From assembly GCA_026713105.1 (NCBI GenBank), contig JAPOPC010000036.1, positions 1-62,602 on the forward strand: a stretch of 62,602 nt of DNA. Reading direction: 5' to 3'. Of this stretch, positions 45,912 through 54,721 are shown piece after piece (the stretch's first letter is position 1; each line of letters opens with the position of its first letter). The notes beneath the pieces are model-generated. The model searched no databases, was not told the origin of the DNA, and saw only the letters and a program-made list of their open reading frames with translations. Source of the DNA: Acidimicrobiaceae bacterium (lineage in GTDB: Bacteria > Actinomycetota > Acidimicrobiia > Acidimicrobiales > Poriferisodalaceae). The translations under genes and the position numbers were made by a program.

Positions 45912-46634
45912 ATGGCGAACTTCACACACGACTCTGCAGACATCCACTACGACGAGCACGGCTCGGGATTTCCCCTCCTGCTCATCGCTCCCGGCGGCAT
46001 GCGGTCCGCGGCATCGTTCTGGGAACAGACGCCGTGGAATCCCGTAACCCAACTGGCTGACCGCTACCGGGTCATCGCGATGGACCAGCGCAATGCCGGC
46101 CGCTCAACCGGCCCGATCTCGGGCACGGATGGCTGGGCGACCTACACAGCAGACCAGCTTGCGCTCATGGATCATCTCGGCTGCGAGCAGTTCCACGTGG
46201 CAGGCATGTGCATCGGCGGCCCCTACATCATGGGGCTCATTCAGGCAGCGCCCGAACGGGTTGCAAGCGCGACGCTGTTCCAGACCATCGGGCTCGACGA
46301 GAACCGTCACGCCTTCTACGACATGTTCGACGACTGGGCAAATGCGATTCGCGACGCTCATCCCGAGGTTGACGACGCCGCCTGGAATCAGTTCCGCTCG
46401 AACATGTACGACGGCGACAATTTCCTGTTCAACGTGGACCGCGACTTCGTCGCAACGGTCCAGACGCCGCTCTTGGTGCTGCTCGGCGGCGATCTGTACC
46501 ACCCCGAGTCGTCGTCGCGGATCGTCCACGAGGCGGCGCCGAACTCGACCCTGATCGAAGACTGGATGGACGGCGACGCCCGCAGCGCAGCGATGGATCA
46601 ATTCGCTGCCTTCCTCGCTGCACACACTCCTTGA
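45912..46634 (+). CDS. Alpha/beta hydrolase with Cys in the nucleophile elbow
   Basis: A 240-residue alpha/beta hydrolase. The nucleophile elbow reads VAGMCIGGPYIMG, with Cys in place of Ser, as in dienelactone hydrolases and the lipase-like box of PHA synthases; the protein is much too short to be PhaC. Other core segments are LLIAPGGMRSAASFWE and RVIAMDQRNAGRSTGP. CAGACT lies 6 bp before ATG 45912, so it may be leaderless. Substrate unknown. Confidence 0.8.
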   Translation: MANFTHDSADIHYDEHGSGFPLLLIAPGGMRSAASFWEQTPWNPVTQLADRYRVIAMDQRNAGRSTGPISGTDGWATYTADQLALMDHLGCEQFHVAGMCIGGPYIMGLIQAAPERVASATLFQTIGLDENRHAFYDMFDDWANAIRDAHPEVDDAAWNQFRSNMYDGDNFLFNVDRDFVATVQTPLLVLLGGDLYHPESSSRIVHEAAPNSTLIEDWMDGDARSAAMDQFAAFLAAHTP

Positions 46635-46711
46635 CCGATAGGCGCAGCAACACGGCAATGCTGCTGTTGTAGGCTCGCCAACGGAGGCCTCGAACTTCGA
46701 AGGGCAGCGAT

Positions 46712-46966
46712 GTGAACCGTCGGAAGCAATCTCGATTCGGTCGTATCAGGGCTGAGATGGGTTCGTTCTTCTCGAGGGTCTCTCGCAAGAACTCGCGGCG
46801 TCAGCCGCATCCGTTCGAGGAGGCCGCCCGGACCATCAAGGAGGCCTCCCACGTCGCTCGAGGGACAGGGACGGGCCCCGCGCATCGTTCGAGTCCCGTC
46901 GATCGGGGTATCGAGCAAATCGCGGCCGACGGCTACAAGCTGGACGAGGGTTCGCATCGCGGCTGA
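46712..46966 (+). CDS. Small basic hypothetical protein
   Basis: An 84-residue Arg/Lys-rich protein (NRRKQSRFGRIRAEMG, FFSRVSRKNSRRQPHP) with no recognised domain. GTG 46712 has a ribosome site (aaggg, 7 bp upstream), which supports it. It stands alone between a hydrolase and the second ATPase. The basic character would suit nucleic-acid contact, but this is speculation. The long frame opposite (46836-47879) appears to be a shadow. Confidence 0.42.
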   Translation: MNRRKQSRFGRIRAEMGSFFSRVSRKNSRRQPHPFEEAARTIKEASHVARGTGTGPAHRSSPVDRGIEQIAADGYKLDEGSHRG

Positions 46967-47048
46967 GCCGATGGGTGCATCTCGACGCTGCCGCGCAGGG
47001 TGGTGAACCGCTGTCTGGTGCTATGTCATCTTGCCAGGCGATGCTGCG

Positions 47049-47094
47049 TGGAATCACTAGTACGAGACGCGTGAAATCACTAGCCAGGGCCGCG
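47049..47094. repeat. 23-bp tandem repeat, 2 units plus eroded flanks, upstream of ATPase copy 2
   Basis: Units at 47049-47071 and 47072-47094 begin tggaatcactag and tgaaatcactag and end in cgcg. A third, eroded unit appears to follow at 47095-47119, ending ggccgcg. The period equals that of the array at 31866, and the gacgcg boundary resembles the gaaacgcg core there, though the remaining bases differ. Confidence 0.65.
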
Positions 47095-47125
47095 CTAAAG
47101 CACGAACTCGACGGCCGCGACGCAA

Positions 47126-47131
47126 TAGGCT
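47126..47131 (+). promoter_or_regulatory. TAGGCT -10 element for ATPase copy 2
   Basis: TAGGCT, 7 bp, then ATG 47139: a leaderless start immediately downstream of the 23-bp repeats. Confidence 0.5.
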
Positions 47132-47138
47132 CAGCACG

Positions 47139-48368
47139 ATGCGCAGCTATGTGCACCGCTTGACAGATCCACTGATCGAACAACTGCTCGCCGACCTGTC
47201 CGCAGTATTGGTCGTGGGCGCACGCGCCACCGGCAAGACCACTACGGCGCTTCAGCATGCCGCTTCGTCTGTTCGTTTGGATCACGATGCTCAAGCAGCC
47301 GCGTTTCGCGCTGACCCTGATGCCGCACTGGCGGGTCTGGCCGAACCCGTCCTGCTCGACGAGTGGCAGGCCGTGCCCGCTGTGCTGGGCGCAGTCAAGC
47401 GAGCCGTGGATTCCGACCCGCGGCCGGGACGCTTCATTGTCACCGGTTCGGTGCGTTCGAATTCGGACGGCGGCATGTGGCCAGGCACTGGGCGGCTCGT
47501 GACAGTCGACATGCACCCGTTGACCGTGTCGGAGCAGCTGGGCACTTTGACGATGCCTCTGGTCGATCGCGTGGTCGCCGGTGCGCCGCTGATACCGGCC
47601 GATCCTGCCCCGGACCTGCGGGGCTACGTTGCCTTGGCACTGAGAGGCGGCTTTCCAGAAGCTGCGCTGGCCGCATCCGACAGCACGCGGCAGCGTTGGC
47701 TGCGTTCCTATCTCCGGTATGTCGCCGAGCGCGATGCGCCTGCGTTGGAAGCCGGCCGCGACCCGGTGAAGCTGACGCGCTTCATCGAGGCGTATGCGCT
47801 CAACTCTGCGGGGATGGCGACCGACTCCACGCTCTTCGGGGCCGCCGACATCAGCCGCGATACCGGCGTCGCATACCATCGGCTTCTGTCCGACCTGCGG
47901 ATTGTGGCTGATCTGCCCGCATGGGCATCGAATCGGCTCTCACGGCTGGTAAAGGCGCCGAAGCGGTTCTTCGTGGACTCTGCTCTCGTGGCTGCATCGG
48001 CCGGAGTCTCCGCTCCAGCGGTCATGTCGGATGGAAATCTGCTCGGACGTCTCATCGAGACCTTTGCGGTGGCGCAGCTTCGAGCCGAGTCGGCCGTCAG
48101 CGACCTGTTCCCGCGTCTGCACCATCTACGTGAGGCTCAGGGTCGGCGCGAGATCGATGTCATAGCGGAGCTTGCCGACAGGCGCATCGTCGCTATCGAG
48201 ATCAAGTCTGCTGCGGCGGTGTCCCGGTCTGACGCTCGACATCTGCTCTGGCTCAAGGAGAGCGCCGGCGACCGCTTTGCGGGCGGAGTTGTTCTGCACA
48301 CGGGTCCCCGGACTTACGAACTCGGCCAAGGAATCACGGCCGCGCCGATCAGCACGTTGTGGGCGTGA
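47139..48368 (+). CDS. DUF4143-type ATPase (copy 2)
   Basis: A 409-residue ATPase of the same family as the protein at 31991. Walker A is VVGARATGKTTT, Walker B VLLDEWQAVP, and the sensor-like segment FIVTGSVRSN. The DUF4143 region ends in QGRREIDVIAELADRRIVAI followed by EIKS, again a D...ExK nuclease-like pattern. Sequence likeness to copy 1 is clear in motifs but low overall, so this is an old paralogue or separate acquisition, not a recent duplication. It stands as a single gene with its own repeat-bearing promoter. Confidence 0.83.
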   Translation: MRSYVHRLTDPLIEQLLADLSAVLVVGARATGKTTTALQHAASSVRLDHDAQAAAFRADPDAALAGLAEPVLLDEWQAVPAVLGAVKRAVDSDPRPGRFIVTGSVRSNSDGGMWPGTGRLVTVDMHPLTVSEQLGTLTMPLVDRVVAGAPLIPADPAPDLRGYVALALRGGFPEAALAASDSTRQRWLRSYLRYVAERDAPALEAGRDPVKLTRFIEAYALNSAGMATDSTLFGAADISRDTGVAYHRLLSDLRIVADLPAWASNRLSRLVKAPKRFFVDSALVAASAGVSAPAVMSDGNLLGRLIETFAVAQLRAESAVSDLFPRLHHLREAQGRREIDVIAELADRRIVAIEIKSAAAVSRSDARHLLWLKESAGDRFAGGVVLHTGPRTYELGQGITAAPISTLWA

Positions 48369-48383
48369 GATCGACTCAGTCAG

Positions 48384-48389
48384 TACTGT
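48384..48389 (+). promoter_or_regulatory. TACTGT -10 element, leaderless, for the SDR gene
   Basis: TACTGT, exactly 6 bp, then ATG 48396. Confidence 0.55.
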
Positions 48390-48395
48390 ACGCGC

Positions 48396-49214
48396 ATGGC
48401 GCACTCAGAGAATGCTGAGGACATGACCACCCGCTTGGACGGCAAGGTGGCTGTGGTCACCGGAGCGAGCCGGGGTATCGGTGAAGCCAGCGCCCGGGCG
48501 ATGGACGCGGCGGGGGCGCAGGTGGTGCTGACCGGTCGGACGACCTCGGACCTCGACCGTGTCGCGTCCGAGCTAGCTCATGACCCGGTGGTGTTGACGT
48601 CCGATCTGGCTCCCGCAGGAGCCGGCACCGACTTGGCTCGGCGCATCCTGAGCGAGGTGGACGGCGTCGATGTGCTGGTCAACAATGCCGGTATTCCCAT
48701 GAGACGCACACCGGCGCAGCTCTCTGAGGCCGATTTCGACCTGGTGTTCTCGATCAACGTGAGGTCGTTGGTGATGCTGAGCATCGGCTTGGCCCCGTCC
48801 ATGATCGCTCGTGGTGGCGGCTCGGTTGTCAACATCAGTTCGGTGGCCGGCGTGCACGGTCCGCTCGGCCGTGTCGCCTACGCCGGCACCAAGGGCGCCG
48901 TCGACGCCATGACGCGTTCGCTCGCCGCGGATTGGGGACCCGACGGGATCCGGGTGAACTCGATCGCACCGGGTCTGATCGCGACGGCTATCTGGGAAGA
49001 AGCCCGCAACAACGTGCCGGGCCTGATCGACGACCTTGCAGGACAAATCGCGCTCAAGCGCTGGGGCTACGGAGACGACATCGCCGACGTCGTGCTGTTC
49101 TTCGCTTCGGATGCATCCCGCTACGTCACTGGCGAAACGCTCGTGGTGGACGGCGGCATGGCGCGTGTATCGGCCTCCAGCGCCCCGCCTGCACTGCCTG
49201 AGCTCGAAGACTGA
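48396..49214 (+). CDS. Short-chain dehydrogenase/reductase
   Basis: A classical NAD(P)-dependent SDR, 272 aa. Cofactor motif VAVVTGASRGIGEASARAM, the NNAG motif in VDVLVNNAGIP, catalytic Ser in VVNISSVAGVHG, and YAGTKGAVDAM for the Tyr-x-x-x-Lys pair. GRTTSDLDRV after the first strand hints at NADP preference. The leaderless promoter fixes ATG 48396. Substrate unknown. Confidence 0.88.
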   Translation: MAHSENAEDMTTRLDGKVAVVTGASRGIGEASARAMDAAGAQVVLTGRTTSDLDRVASELAHDPVVLTSDLAPAGAGTDLARRILSEVDGVDVLVNNAGIPMRRTPAQLSEADFDLVFSINVRSLVMLSIGLAPSMIARGGGSVVNISSVAGVHGPLGRVAYAGTKGAVDAMTRSLAADWGPDGIRVNSIAPGLIATAIWEEARNNVPGLIDDLAGQIALKRWGYGDDIADVVLFFASDASRYVTGETLVVDGGMARVSASSAPPALPELED

Positions 49215-49230
49215 TCTGTGCCCTGACGCG

Positions 49231-49264
49231 CAGAGGGCGCCGGACCGCAGTCCGGCACCCTCTG
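49231..49264. terminator. Strong bidirectional hairpin between SDR and proX
   Basis: cagagggcgccggac (49231-49245) and gtccggcaccctctg (49250-49264) pair over 15 positions with one mismatch around a 4-base loop. It sits between two convergent stops, so it probably terminates both genes. Confidence 0.72.
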
Positions 49265-49314
49265 GCGTGCGCCTGAGCCGTCAGCCCGCAGGGGCGACGG
49301 CTGCGTTCATTCGG

Positions 49315-50496
49315 CTACGCAGCGGCGCGTGCTGCGTCGAGCCAGGCGTCGACCGTGGCCCGGTTGTTGGCAATCCAGTCAGTAGCCAGATCGGTCGGAG
49401 AAGCGCCCTCACCTTGCTCGACATTGGCTAGCGACACCTCGATCACCGACAGCTTCACTGTTTCGAGCAGGGAAGCCGCCGCCGGGTTGGCAGCGAGGAA
49501 GTCGTTGTTGGCTGTGACGAGGATGTCAGCAGCGATCCAGCCGATCTTGCACTGGCCGCTCTCCTGGTCGGCTGCTGACGGGCACTGATCGGGACCGATG
49601 GCTGCGAAGCCGCCAGTGCCGTCTTCGCCGCGCTGGTTGTGCTCGGTGCCGCCTTCCTGATCAGCCGGGTTGGAGTCGTCGAGAATGTCGTTGACACCCA
49701 TCCAGTAGACGTTGTCGCCTGGCCGCAACTCGGTGATGTACGCCGACGGGGTCCACGTGTAGGCCACCATCGGCACGCCCTCATTCGCGGCGTCAACGGC
49801 TTGAGCGAACATTGCGTCGTACCCGGCGATGGTCTGCTGGATGTTGTCCCAGCCGCTGAATGCGATCTGGTTGGTGATGATGTTGTCGCATGTCCACGAC
49901 TCGGGGCAGCCGAAGATGTCCGCGATGCCGTTGCCCGGCACCGGGTCGGTCGCATCGAACGCTGCGAGAGCGTCGGCGTTGTCGTTCAGTTGGTCCATGG
50001 TGTAGACGCCGTACTCATCCGCGAACGACTTGGTCACGAGGAAGCCCTGCAGGCCGCCGGCGATCATCTCCTCGCCGACGATGCTGAGGTGGTCGCCGAC
50101 GAGCGAGCCGTCAGGCAATTCACCTGCCAGCCACGCGAGGTGGCCCGGGTACCAGCTGTTGGCCCAGAAGTCCATCTGACCCTCAGCCATGGCGATGTAG
50201 CCATTGTTCGGCCCGAGCTCGAGTTCGGCTGGGTCGCTCACCGTGTAGCCGAGCTCCTGCAGCAGCTGCCGGTAGAGCTCCGCCTGGAAGTAGCCGGTGC
50301 TCCAGTCGGCACGGCCCATCGTGACGCTGACACCTTCACCAGGCGTCATCGACATCTCTTCTTCGACCATGGCTTCGGTGGTGGCGGCGGGCGCCTCGGT
50401 TTCTGCTGTGGCATCGTCGTCACCGCCGCATGCTGCGGCGAACAGAGCGAAGGCCGCTAGTAACAGCAGCAGTTTGGTCAATCGTTTCGTTCTCAT
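49315..50496 (-). CDS. proX: Glycine betaine/proline-type substrate-binding lipoprotein
   Basis: Extracytoplasmic binding protein of an OpuA/ProU-type osmoprotectant ABC importer, 393 aa. It has a lipoprotein signal (KLLLLLAAFALFAAACGG), an acidic spacer, then an OpuAC-type domain (TMGRADWSTGYFQAEL, ELGPNNGYIAMAEGQMDFWA, NSWYPGHLAWLAG). Trp-rich segments suit a cation-pi cage for quaternary amines. ATG 50496 has a good ribosome site (ggagg). It lies 192 bp after proW on the same strand; that gap holds the ribosome site and a palindrome (cggcgcgccg) but no gene. Confidence 0.86.
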   Translation of the reverse strand: MRTKRLTKLLLLLAAFALFAAACGGDDDATAETEAPAATTEAMVEEEMSMTPGEGVSVTMGRADWSTGYFQAELYRQLLQELGYTVSDPAELELGPNNGYIAMAEGQMDFWANSWYPGHLAWLAGELPDGSLVGDHLSIVGEEMIAGGLQGFLVTKSFADEYGVYTMDQLNDNADALAAFDATDPVPGNGIADIFGCPESWTCDNIITNQIAFSGWDNIQQTIAGYDAMFAQAVDAANEGVPMVAYTWTPSAYITELRPGDNVYWMGVNDILDDSNPADQEGGTEHNQRGEDGTGGFAAIGPDQCPSAADQESGQCKIGWIAADILVTANNDFLAANPAAASLLETVKLSVIEVSLANVEQGEGASPTDLATDWIANNRATVDAWLDAARAAA

Positions 50497-50688
50497 TTCG
50501 GAGATCCTCCCTGATCTGCGACTGATTGCGTCACGCGGCGCGCCGTATTGCGGCCACGCATGTGCGGCGCCGTTCGCCCGGCTCGACGAGGGCTCCTTGG
50601 GTGGCAGCGTAGTCGGGGTCCATGCGCGCCCCAAAACTCTAGACCGCGCATACATGTTCGGAGAACTGTGCACATCCCGGTCCGATGT

Positions 50689-53337
50689 TCAGCCCGAGTT
50701 GGCAGGTATGTCCCCGTAGACCTTGTTCCGCTCGAATTCGGACAGGGTTCCGCGGGACGTCGCGAATATGGTCACACCGGCGGTGAGGACGAACACCGAG
50801 CCGACACCGGAAACGAAGTTGGTGTCGGCAACGCGCACGATGGTGACGATCCACGAAATCGACACGACTGCGATGCCGAGCCCTACGCCAGCCACGAGCG
50901 TGCTCCAGCGATAACGGAATGTCTCGTCGATACCGAGCAATCCGATGGCCGGGATAGACAGCGCGAGCGCAGCCGCGCCCGCGATCAGCATCCAGATACC
51001 GAGGCCAGCACCTTCGGATTCGAAGCCGTCGTGGATGACGTCGCCGGTGCGTTTCGCCGTCGCGATGGTGCTGGCGATGTCCGCAGAGGCCGCGGTCTCG
51101 TCCTTTTGGGCGTCGCTTTCCTTCTTGCGCCATTCCCGTTCGAGTTCGACATCGCCTGCGGCGGCCGCTTCCTCGGCGGCCGCCCTGGCAACGGTCACTC
51201 GTTTCGCCGCGTCCTCGCCAAAGCTCCGGATCGCGTCGATCTCTGCCTGGAGCTCGTCGTCGATGACGGACTCGGTGCGGGTGTCGAAGCTCCACCCTGA
51301 GTAGCCGCCCATCACCAGCAGCAACACCGAGAACAGACCGCCGAGCAAGCGCCCCCAGCCGACGTTGGCGGGCAAGGGCCGACGTGCGCTCATCGGCGCA
51401 CGCCACACCCAGACGCATGCGCTGGCGGTCGCGACGAGCGCGCCGATGAGACAAAGATAGATTCCGACGCCGACGCTGAAGAGCCCCAGTTCCTGGACTC
51501 TGTCGGGGGGTCTGGCCCCTAAGTACGCGGCAGACGTGACGAGTGAGGCGAGCGAGAACACCACGGCGCCATGCGCAGACATCCAGCGAGATCCCTGCCC
51601 CGGCCGAGACAGTGTGTTGAGGGCGGCGAGCAACGCTGCGGCCATCATCAACGCGATGAAGATGCCGAACCACGAACCGCCCGACGCCGAGATGCCGTTG
51701 AAGCTGTGGGAGTTGTACGTCACGGTGCCGTCGCAGATCAAGTCGGTCCCGCCGGGGGCCAGCGGGTCGAGCGATCGCAGCTCGATCCAGTCGCCGGAGC
51801 ACTCTTGGGTCCGCAAGTCGACATCGGCGCTGCGGGCGTATGCCGAAACCAAGCCGGCATCGGCGTTCCACGGCAGCAGAAGCGCAACCAGAGCGAGGAG
51901 CGAGCCCAGCGCAGTGACCATCACTGCAGTCCGCTCGCCGCTTCCCGCCGCCACGTAAGCCTCGTCTGGCTCCTCGGATTCAGGTTCGGGAGTTGCTCCT
52001 GCCGAACCCGCAGCTTCGGCTTCGATCAGCAGTTTCTCCGGAGTCCTACGATTCCTCCATGCGTGAGTAATGCGGCTCAGCAGGTTCCCGGACTCGCCTG
52101 CCTCGGGTTGGCTCAGCCGGTCGAGCACAACCGCAACCAGGAAGAATGCGAGGCCGCAGGAGCCGGCCTGGGCGAGGTCGAGGTTCGAGATGGCCTGGAA
52201 GAGGCAGCGTCCGAGGCCGCCTGCGCCCATGATGGCTGCGATGCCGAGCATCGAGATCGCCAGCAGCAGCGTTTGGTTCAGGCCCGTCATGATCGCGGGG
52301 CGCGCCAGCGGCAGCTGTACATCTGTGAGGACACGCCACTCCGGCGCGCCGTAGGCACGGGACGCTTCCACCACGTCTTCGGGTACCTGCCTGATGCCGA
52401 GGTTCGTCAGCCGGATCAAGGGCGGCAGAGCGAACGTCATCGTGACCATCGTCGCCGAGACAAAGCCGACGCCGAAGAAGAAGATGAACGGCAGCATGTA
52501 CACGAACGAGTGGACGACTTGCATCGCGTCGAGAACGGGCCGTACCACCTTCCAAGCGCCATCGACCCGTCCGCAGAGCACGCCGATCGGTATCCCGATG
52601 ATCACGCAGAGCAACACGGCGACGCCGATGAAGCCGATCGTCAGTGCGGTTTCTCGCCACAGCTGCTCGCCGAGCAGGCCGCAGATCATCAAGCCGAGGA
52701 ACGACAGGAGTCCGACCTGGAAGTTCCTCACCAGCCAGCCCAGCAGGAATACAGCGATGCACACCGTCAGCCACGACATCTGCAGCAGCCACTGGTCGAC
52801 GATGATGTTCAGGAGCTTGGCGAAAGGCCACTCGATGAGTTCGAGTGTGGATTTCATGTTGTTGTCCACCCAGAAGACGACTTGCTCGACCCAGTCGCCG
52901 ACGGGGATGCCCCAGTTGTCCAGCACTGTGTTCTGCCGGACTTGTGCGACGACCCCCGACGTACAGTCGATGAGTCCCCCTTCGCTGTCGACGATGGCGT
53001 CGCGGCATTCGATCCGCTCCCCGTCGACCGTGTACGGGTGGGTGCCTGAGGCAATGAGCGTCTCAGAGCGCAAGCGGTACCAACCGACGGCAACGAGGCC
53101 GACGAGACCGCCCGCTGCGAGCCCGTACCGGCGCCCGATGGCGCCGCCGAACAGCAGCAGCGCAGGAATGATGAAGATCGCCAGCAGGAAGGCCCATTCG
53201 ATGCCGGTTGTGAGCCAATCGGCGAGGCGGTCGCCGGCTTCGGGACTTGTGACGGTGTCGAGGAAGCCGTCGAGAAAATGGCCGCTCTCGTCGGCCGCGG
53301 GGCCATCGGCTTGTGCAAACAATGCGGTGGTGCTCAC
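50689..53337 (-). CDS. proW: ABC transporter permease ProW-like with large C-terminal membrane extension
   Basis: Permease of the osmoprotectant importer, 882 aa, more than twice the usual size. Residues about 180-430 are the normal permease (TALTIGFIGVAVLLCVIIGI, the EAA-like VVEASRAYGAPEWRVLTDVQ, LGIAAIMGAGGLG). The N-terminus adds helices and a periplasmic-type loop with cysteines (ECRDAIVDSEGGLIDCTSG). From about residue 460 a further 420 residues carry extra membrane helices, a Cys-containing outer loop (TQECSGDWIELRSLD) and a charged coiled-coil (AEEAAAAGDVELEREWRKK). It overlaps the proV stop by 4 bp. The extension is not recognised. Confidence 0.82.
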   Translation of the reverse strand: MSTTALFAQADGPAADESGHFLDGFLDTVTSPEAGDRLADWLTTGIEWAFLLAIFIIPALLLFGGAIGRRYGLAAGGLVGLVAVGWYRLRSETLIASGTHPYTVDGERIECRDAIVDSEGGLIDCTSGVVAQVRQNTVLDNWGIPVGDWVEQVVFWVDNNMKSTLELIEWPFAKLLNIIVDQWLLQMSWLTVCIAVFLLGWLVRNFQVGLLSFLGLMICGLLGEQLWRETALTIGFIGVAVLLCVIIGIPIGVLCGRVDGAWKVVRPVLDAMQVVHSFVYMLPFIFFFGVGFVSATMVTMTFALPPLIRLTNLGIRQVPEDVVEASRAYGAPEWRVLTDVQLPLARPAIMTGLNQTLLLAISMLGIAAIMGAGGLGRCLFQAISNLDLAQAGSCGLAFFLVAVVLDRLSQPEAGESGNLLSRITHAWRNRRTPEKLLIEAEAAGSAGATPEPESEEPDEAYVAAGSGERTAVMVTALGSLLALVALLLPWNADAGLVSAYARSADVDLRTQECSGDWIELRSLDPLAPGGTDLICDGTVTYNSHSFNGISASGGSWFGIFIALMMAAALLAALNTLSRPGQGSRWMSAHGAVVFSLASLVTSAAYLGARPPDRVQELGLFSVGVGIYLCLIGALVATASACVWVWRAPMSARRPLPANVGWGRLLGGLFSVLLLVMGGYSGWSFDTRTESVIDDELQAEIDAIRSFGEDAAKRVTVARAAAEEAAAAGDVELEREWRKKESDAQKDETAASADIASTIATAKRTGDVIHDGFESEGAGLGIWMLIAGAAALALSIPAIGLLGIDETFRYRWSTLVAGVGLGIAVVSISWIVTIVRVADTNFVSGVGSVFVLTAGVTIFATSRGTLSEFERNKVYGDIPANSG

Positions 53338-54578
53338 ATGAACACCTCCCGCTCGAAGCCGTCTATGAGCTGCTCAACCCTGCCCATTTCCTCCATGATG
53401 AGACGGGGATCCAGATTGCCGACGAGCGTGCCGTCGTCGTCGACGACCGCAATTGAGAGGCCACGTCCGGCTGCCGCGTAGAGCTCATTCAACGTGGCAT
53501 CCGGGCTGCATTTGTCGAAATCGGAGCGCAGCGCCTTCTTGAGGTCGTTGCTGCCCATGCCGCGTGCGCGCAAGCCGTCGGCTGCCGTCAGCAGTGAGAC
53601 CGGCTTGCCTGACGAATCGCAACAGAAGCGGCCGGCGATGTCCTGACAGAGGGTGAGTGCATCGCTGAGCGAGATGTCGGACGGGATCGGTCTCGGCTGG
53701 GACATGACCTCGTGTGCCTTGATCACACGCCCTTGATCGACATCCTGAACGAATTCGGCCACGTAGCCGGTCGCCGGTTCAGTGAGGATCTCCTCAGGGG
53801 TGCCGATCTGCACAACGGCACCGTCTTTCATGATGCAGACCCGGTCGCCGATGCGCAGCGCTTCGTTGAGGTCGTGCGTGATGAACAGGATCGTCTTATG
53901 AACCTCGTCTTGGATCTCCATCATCTCGTCCTGCATCTGACGCCTGATGAGGGGATCGAGCGCGCTGAACGCCTCGTCCATGAGCAGGATGTCGGGGTCT
54001 GAGGCGAGCGCCCGCGCCAGGCCGACGCGCTGCTGCATGCCGCCTGAGAGCTGAGCCGGCCGATGCTCGGCGAATGTGGCGAGGCCCACCAGCGAGAGCG
54101 CCCGCATCGCTGCTTCGTTCCGGTCCGAACGGTCGACCTTTTGCACCTTGAGGCCGTAGCCAACGTTGTCGATGACGCTTCGGTGCGGGAACAGGGCGAA
54201 GTGCTGGAAGACCATGCCCATCTTCTCCCGTCGAAACTCCTGCAGGTCCGTGCCGTCGAGCTTTTGGACATCGACACCGTCCACGATCACCTCGCCGTGG
54301 GTCACGTCGTGCAGCTTGTTCACCGTCCGGATGGCGGTCGACTTTCCAGAGCCGGACAGGCCCATCACGACGAAGATCTCGCCCCGATGGACCGAGAAGC
54401 TCACGTCGGTCAGCCCGACCACGTGACCCGAGAGCCGCTGCACATCGTTCTTGGGAACGCCCGAACGGGCCAACTCGAAGGCGCGGCCTCTCGGTTGCGG
54501 TCCGAAGATCTTGTACACCTCGCTCAGGCGGATGATCTCGTCGCCGTCGGCGGTGCCGTTGGCCGCGTCATCGCTCAT
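53334..54578 (-). CDS. proV: Glycine betaine/proline-type ABC ATPase with CBS region
   Basis: Energising ATPase of the importer, 414 aa. Walker A is GLSGSGKST, Q-loop MVFQHFALFPH, signature LSGGMQQRVGLARAL, Walker B DILLMDEAFSALD and H-loop FITHDLNEAL. The C-terminal 130 residues are CBS-like (VDDDGTLVGNLDP), the element that senses ionic strength in OpuA. It is the first gene of proV-proW-proX. ATG 54578 has a strong ribosome site (aggggg). A palindrome lies in the leader. Confidence 0.92.
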   Translation of the reverse strand: MSDDAANGTADGDEIIRLSEVYKIFGPQPRGRAFELARSGVPKNDVQRLSGHVVGLTDVSFSVHRGEIFVVMGLSGSGKSTAIRTVNKLHDVTHGEVIVDGVDVQKLDGTDLQEFRREKMGMVFQHFALFPHRSVIDNVGYGLKVQKVDRSDRNEAAMRALSLVGLATFAEHRPAQLSGGMQQRVGLARALASDPDILLMDEAFSALDPLIRRQMQDEMMEIQDEVHKTILFITHDLNEALRIGDRVCIMKDGAVVQIGTPEEILTEPATGYVAEFVQDVDQGRVIKAHEVMSQPRPIPSDISLSDALTLCQDIAGRFCCDSSGKPVSLLTAADGLRARGMGSNDLKKALRSDFDKCSPDATLNELYAAAGRGLSIAVVDDDGTLVGNLDPRLIMEEMGRVEQLIDGFEREVFM

Positions 54579-54586
54579 ATATCCCC

Positions 54587-54610
54587 CTGGACTCGTCCAG
54601 TGTCACGATA
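54587..54610 (-). promoter_or_regulatory. proV promoter (TATCGT) with palindrome at the transcript start
   Basis: TATCGT on the minus strand (54605-54610) places the start near 54598. The palindrome ctggac-tc-gtccag (54587-54600) covers that start, so it could be an operator or a hairpin just before the aggggg ribosome site. Confidence 0.42.
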
Positions 54611-54721
54611 GGCGCGTTGCGCGCGCCGGTCGGTAACCCGCGCGCGGGTGACATGTCGGGAATGTGCCGGACCCAGTCGCGCTGCACGGTGCCTCGATTC
54701 GGTGGGGACCTGCGAGAATGT

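Noticed and set aside
46836..47879. 347-codon minus-strand frame opposite the second ATPase
   Set aside because: The plus strand encodes Walker motifs and has a matching promoter; the minus product is low-complexity.
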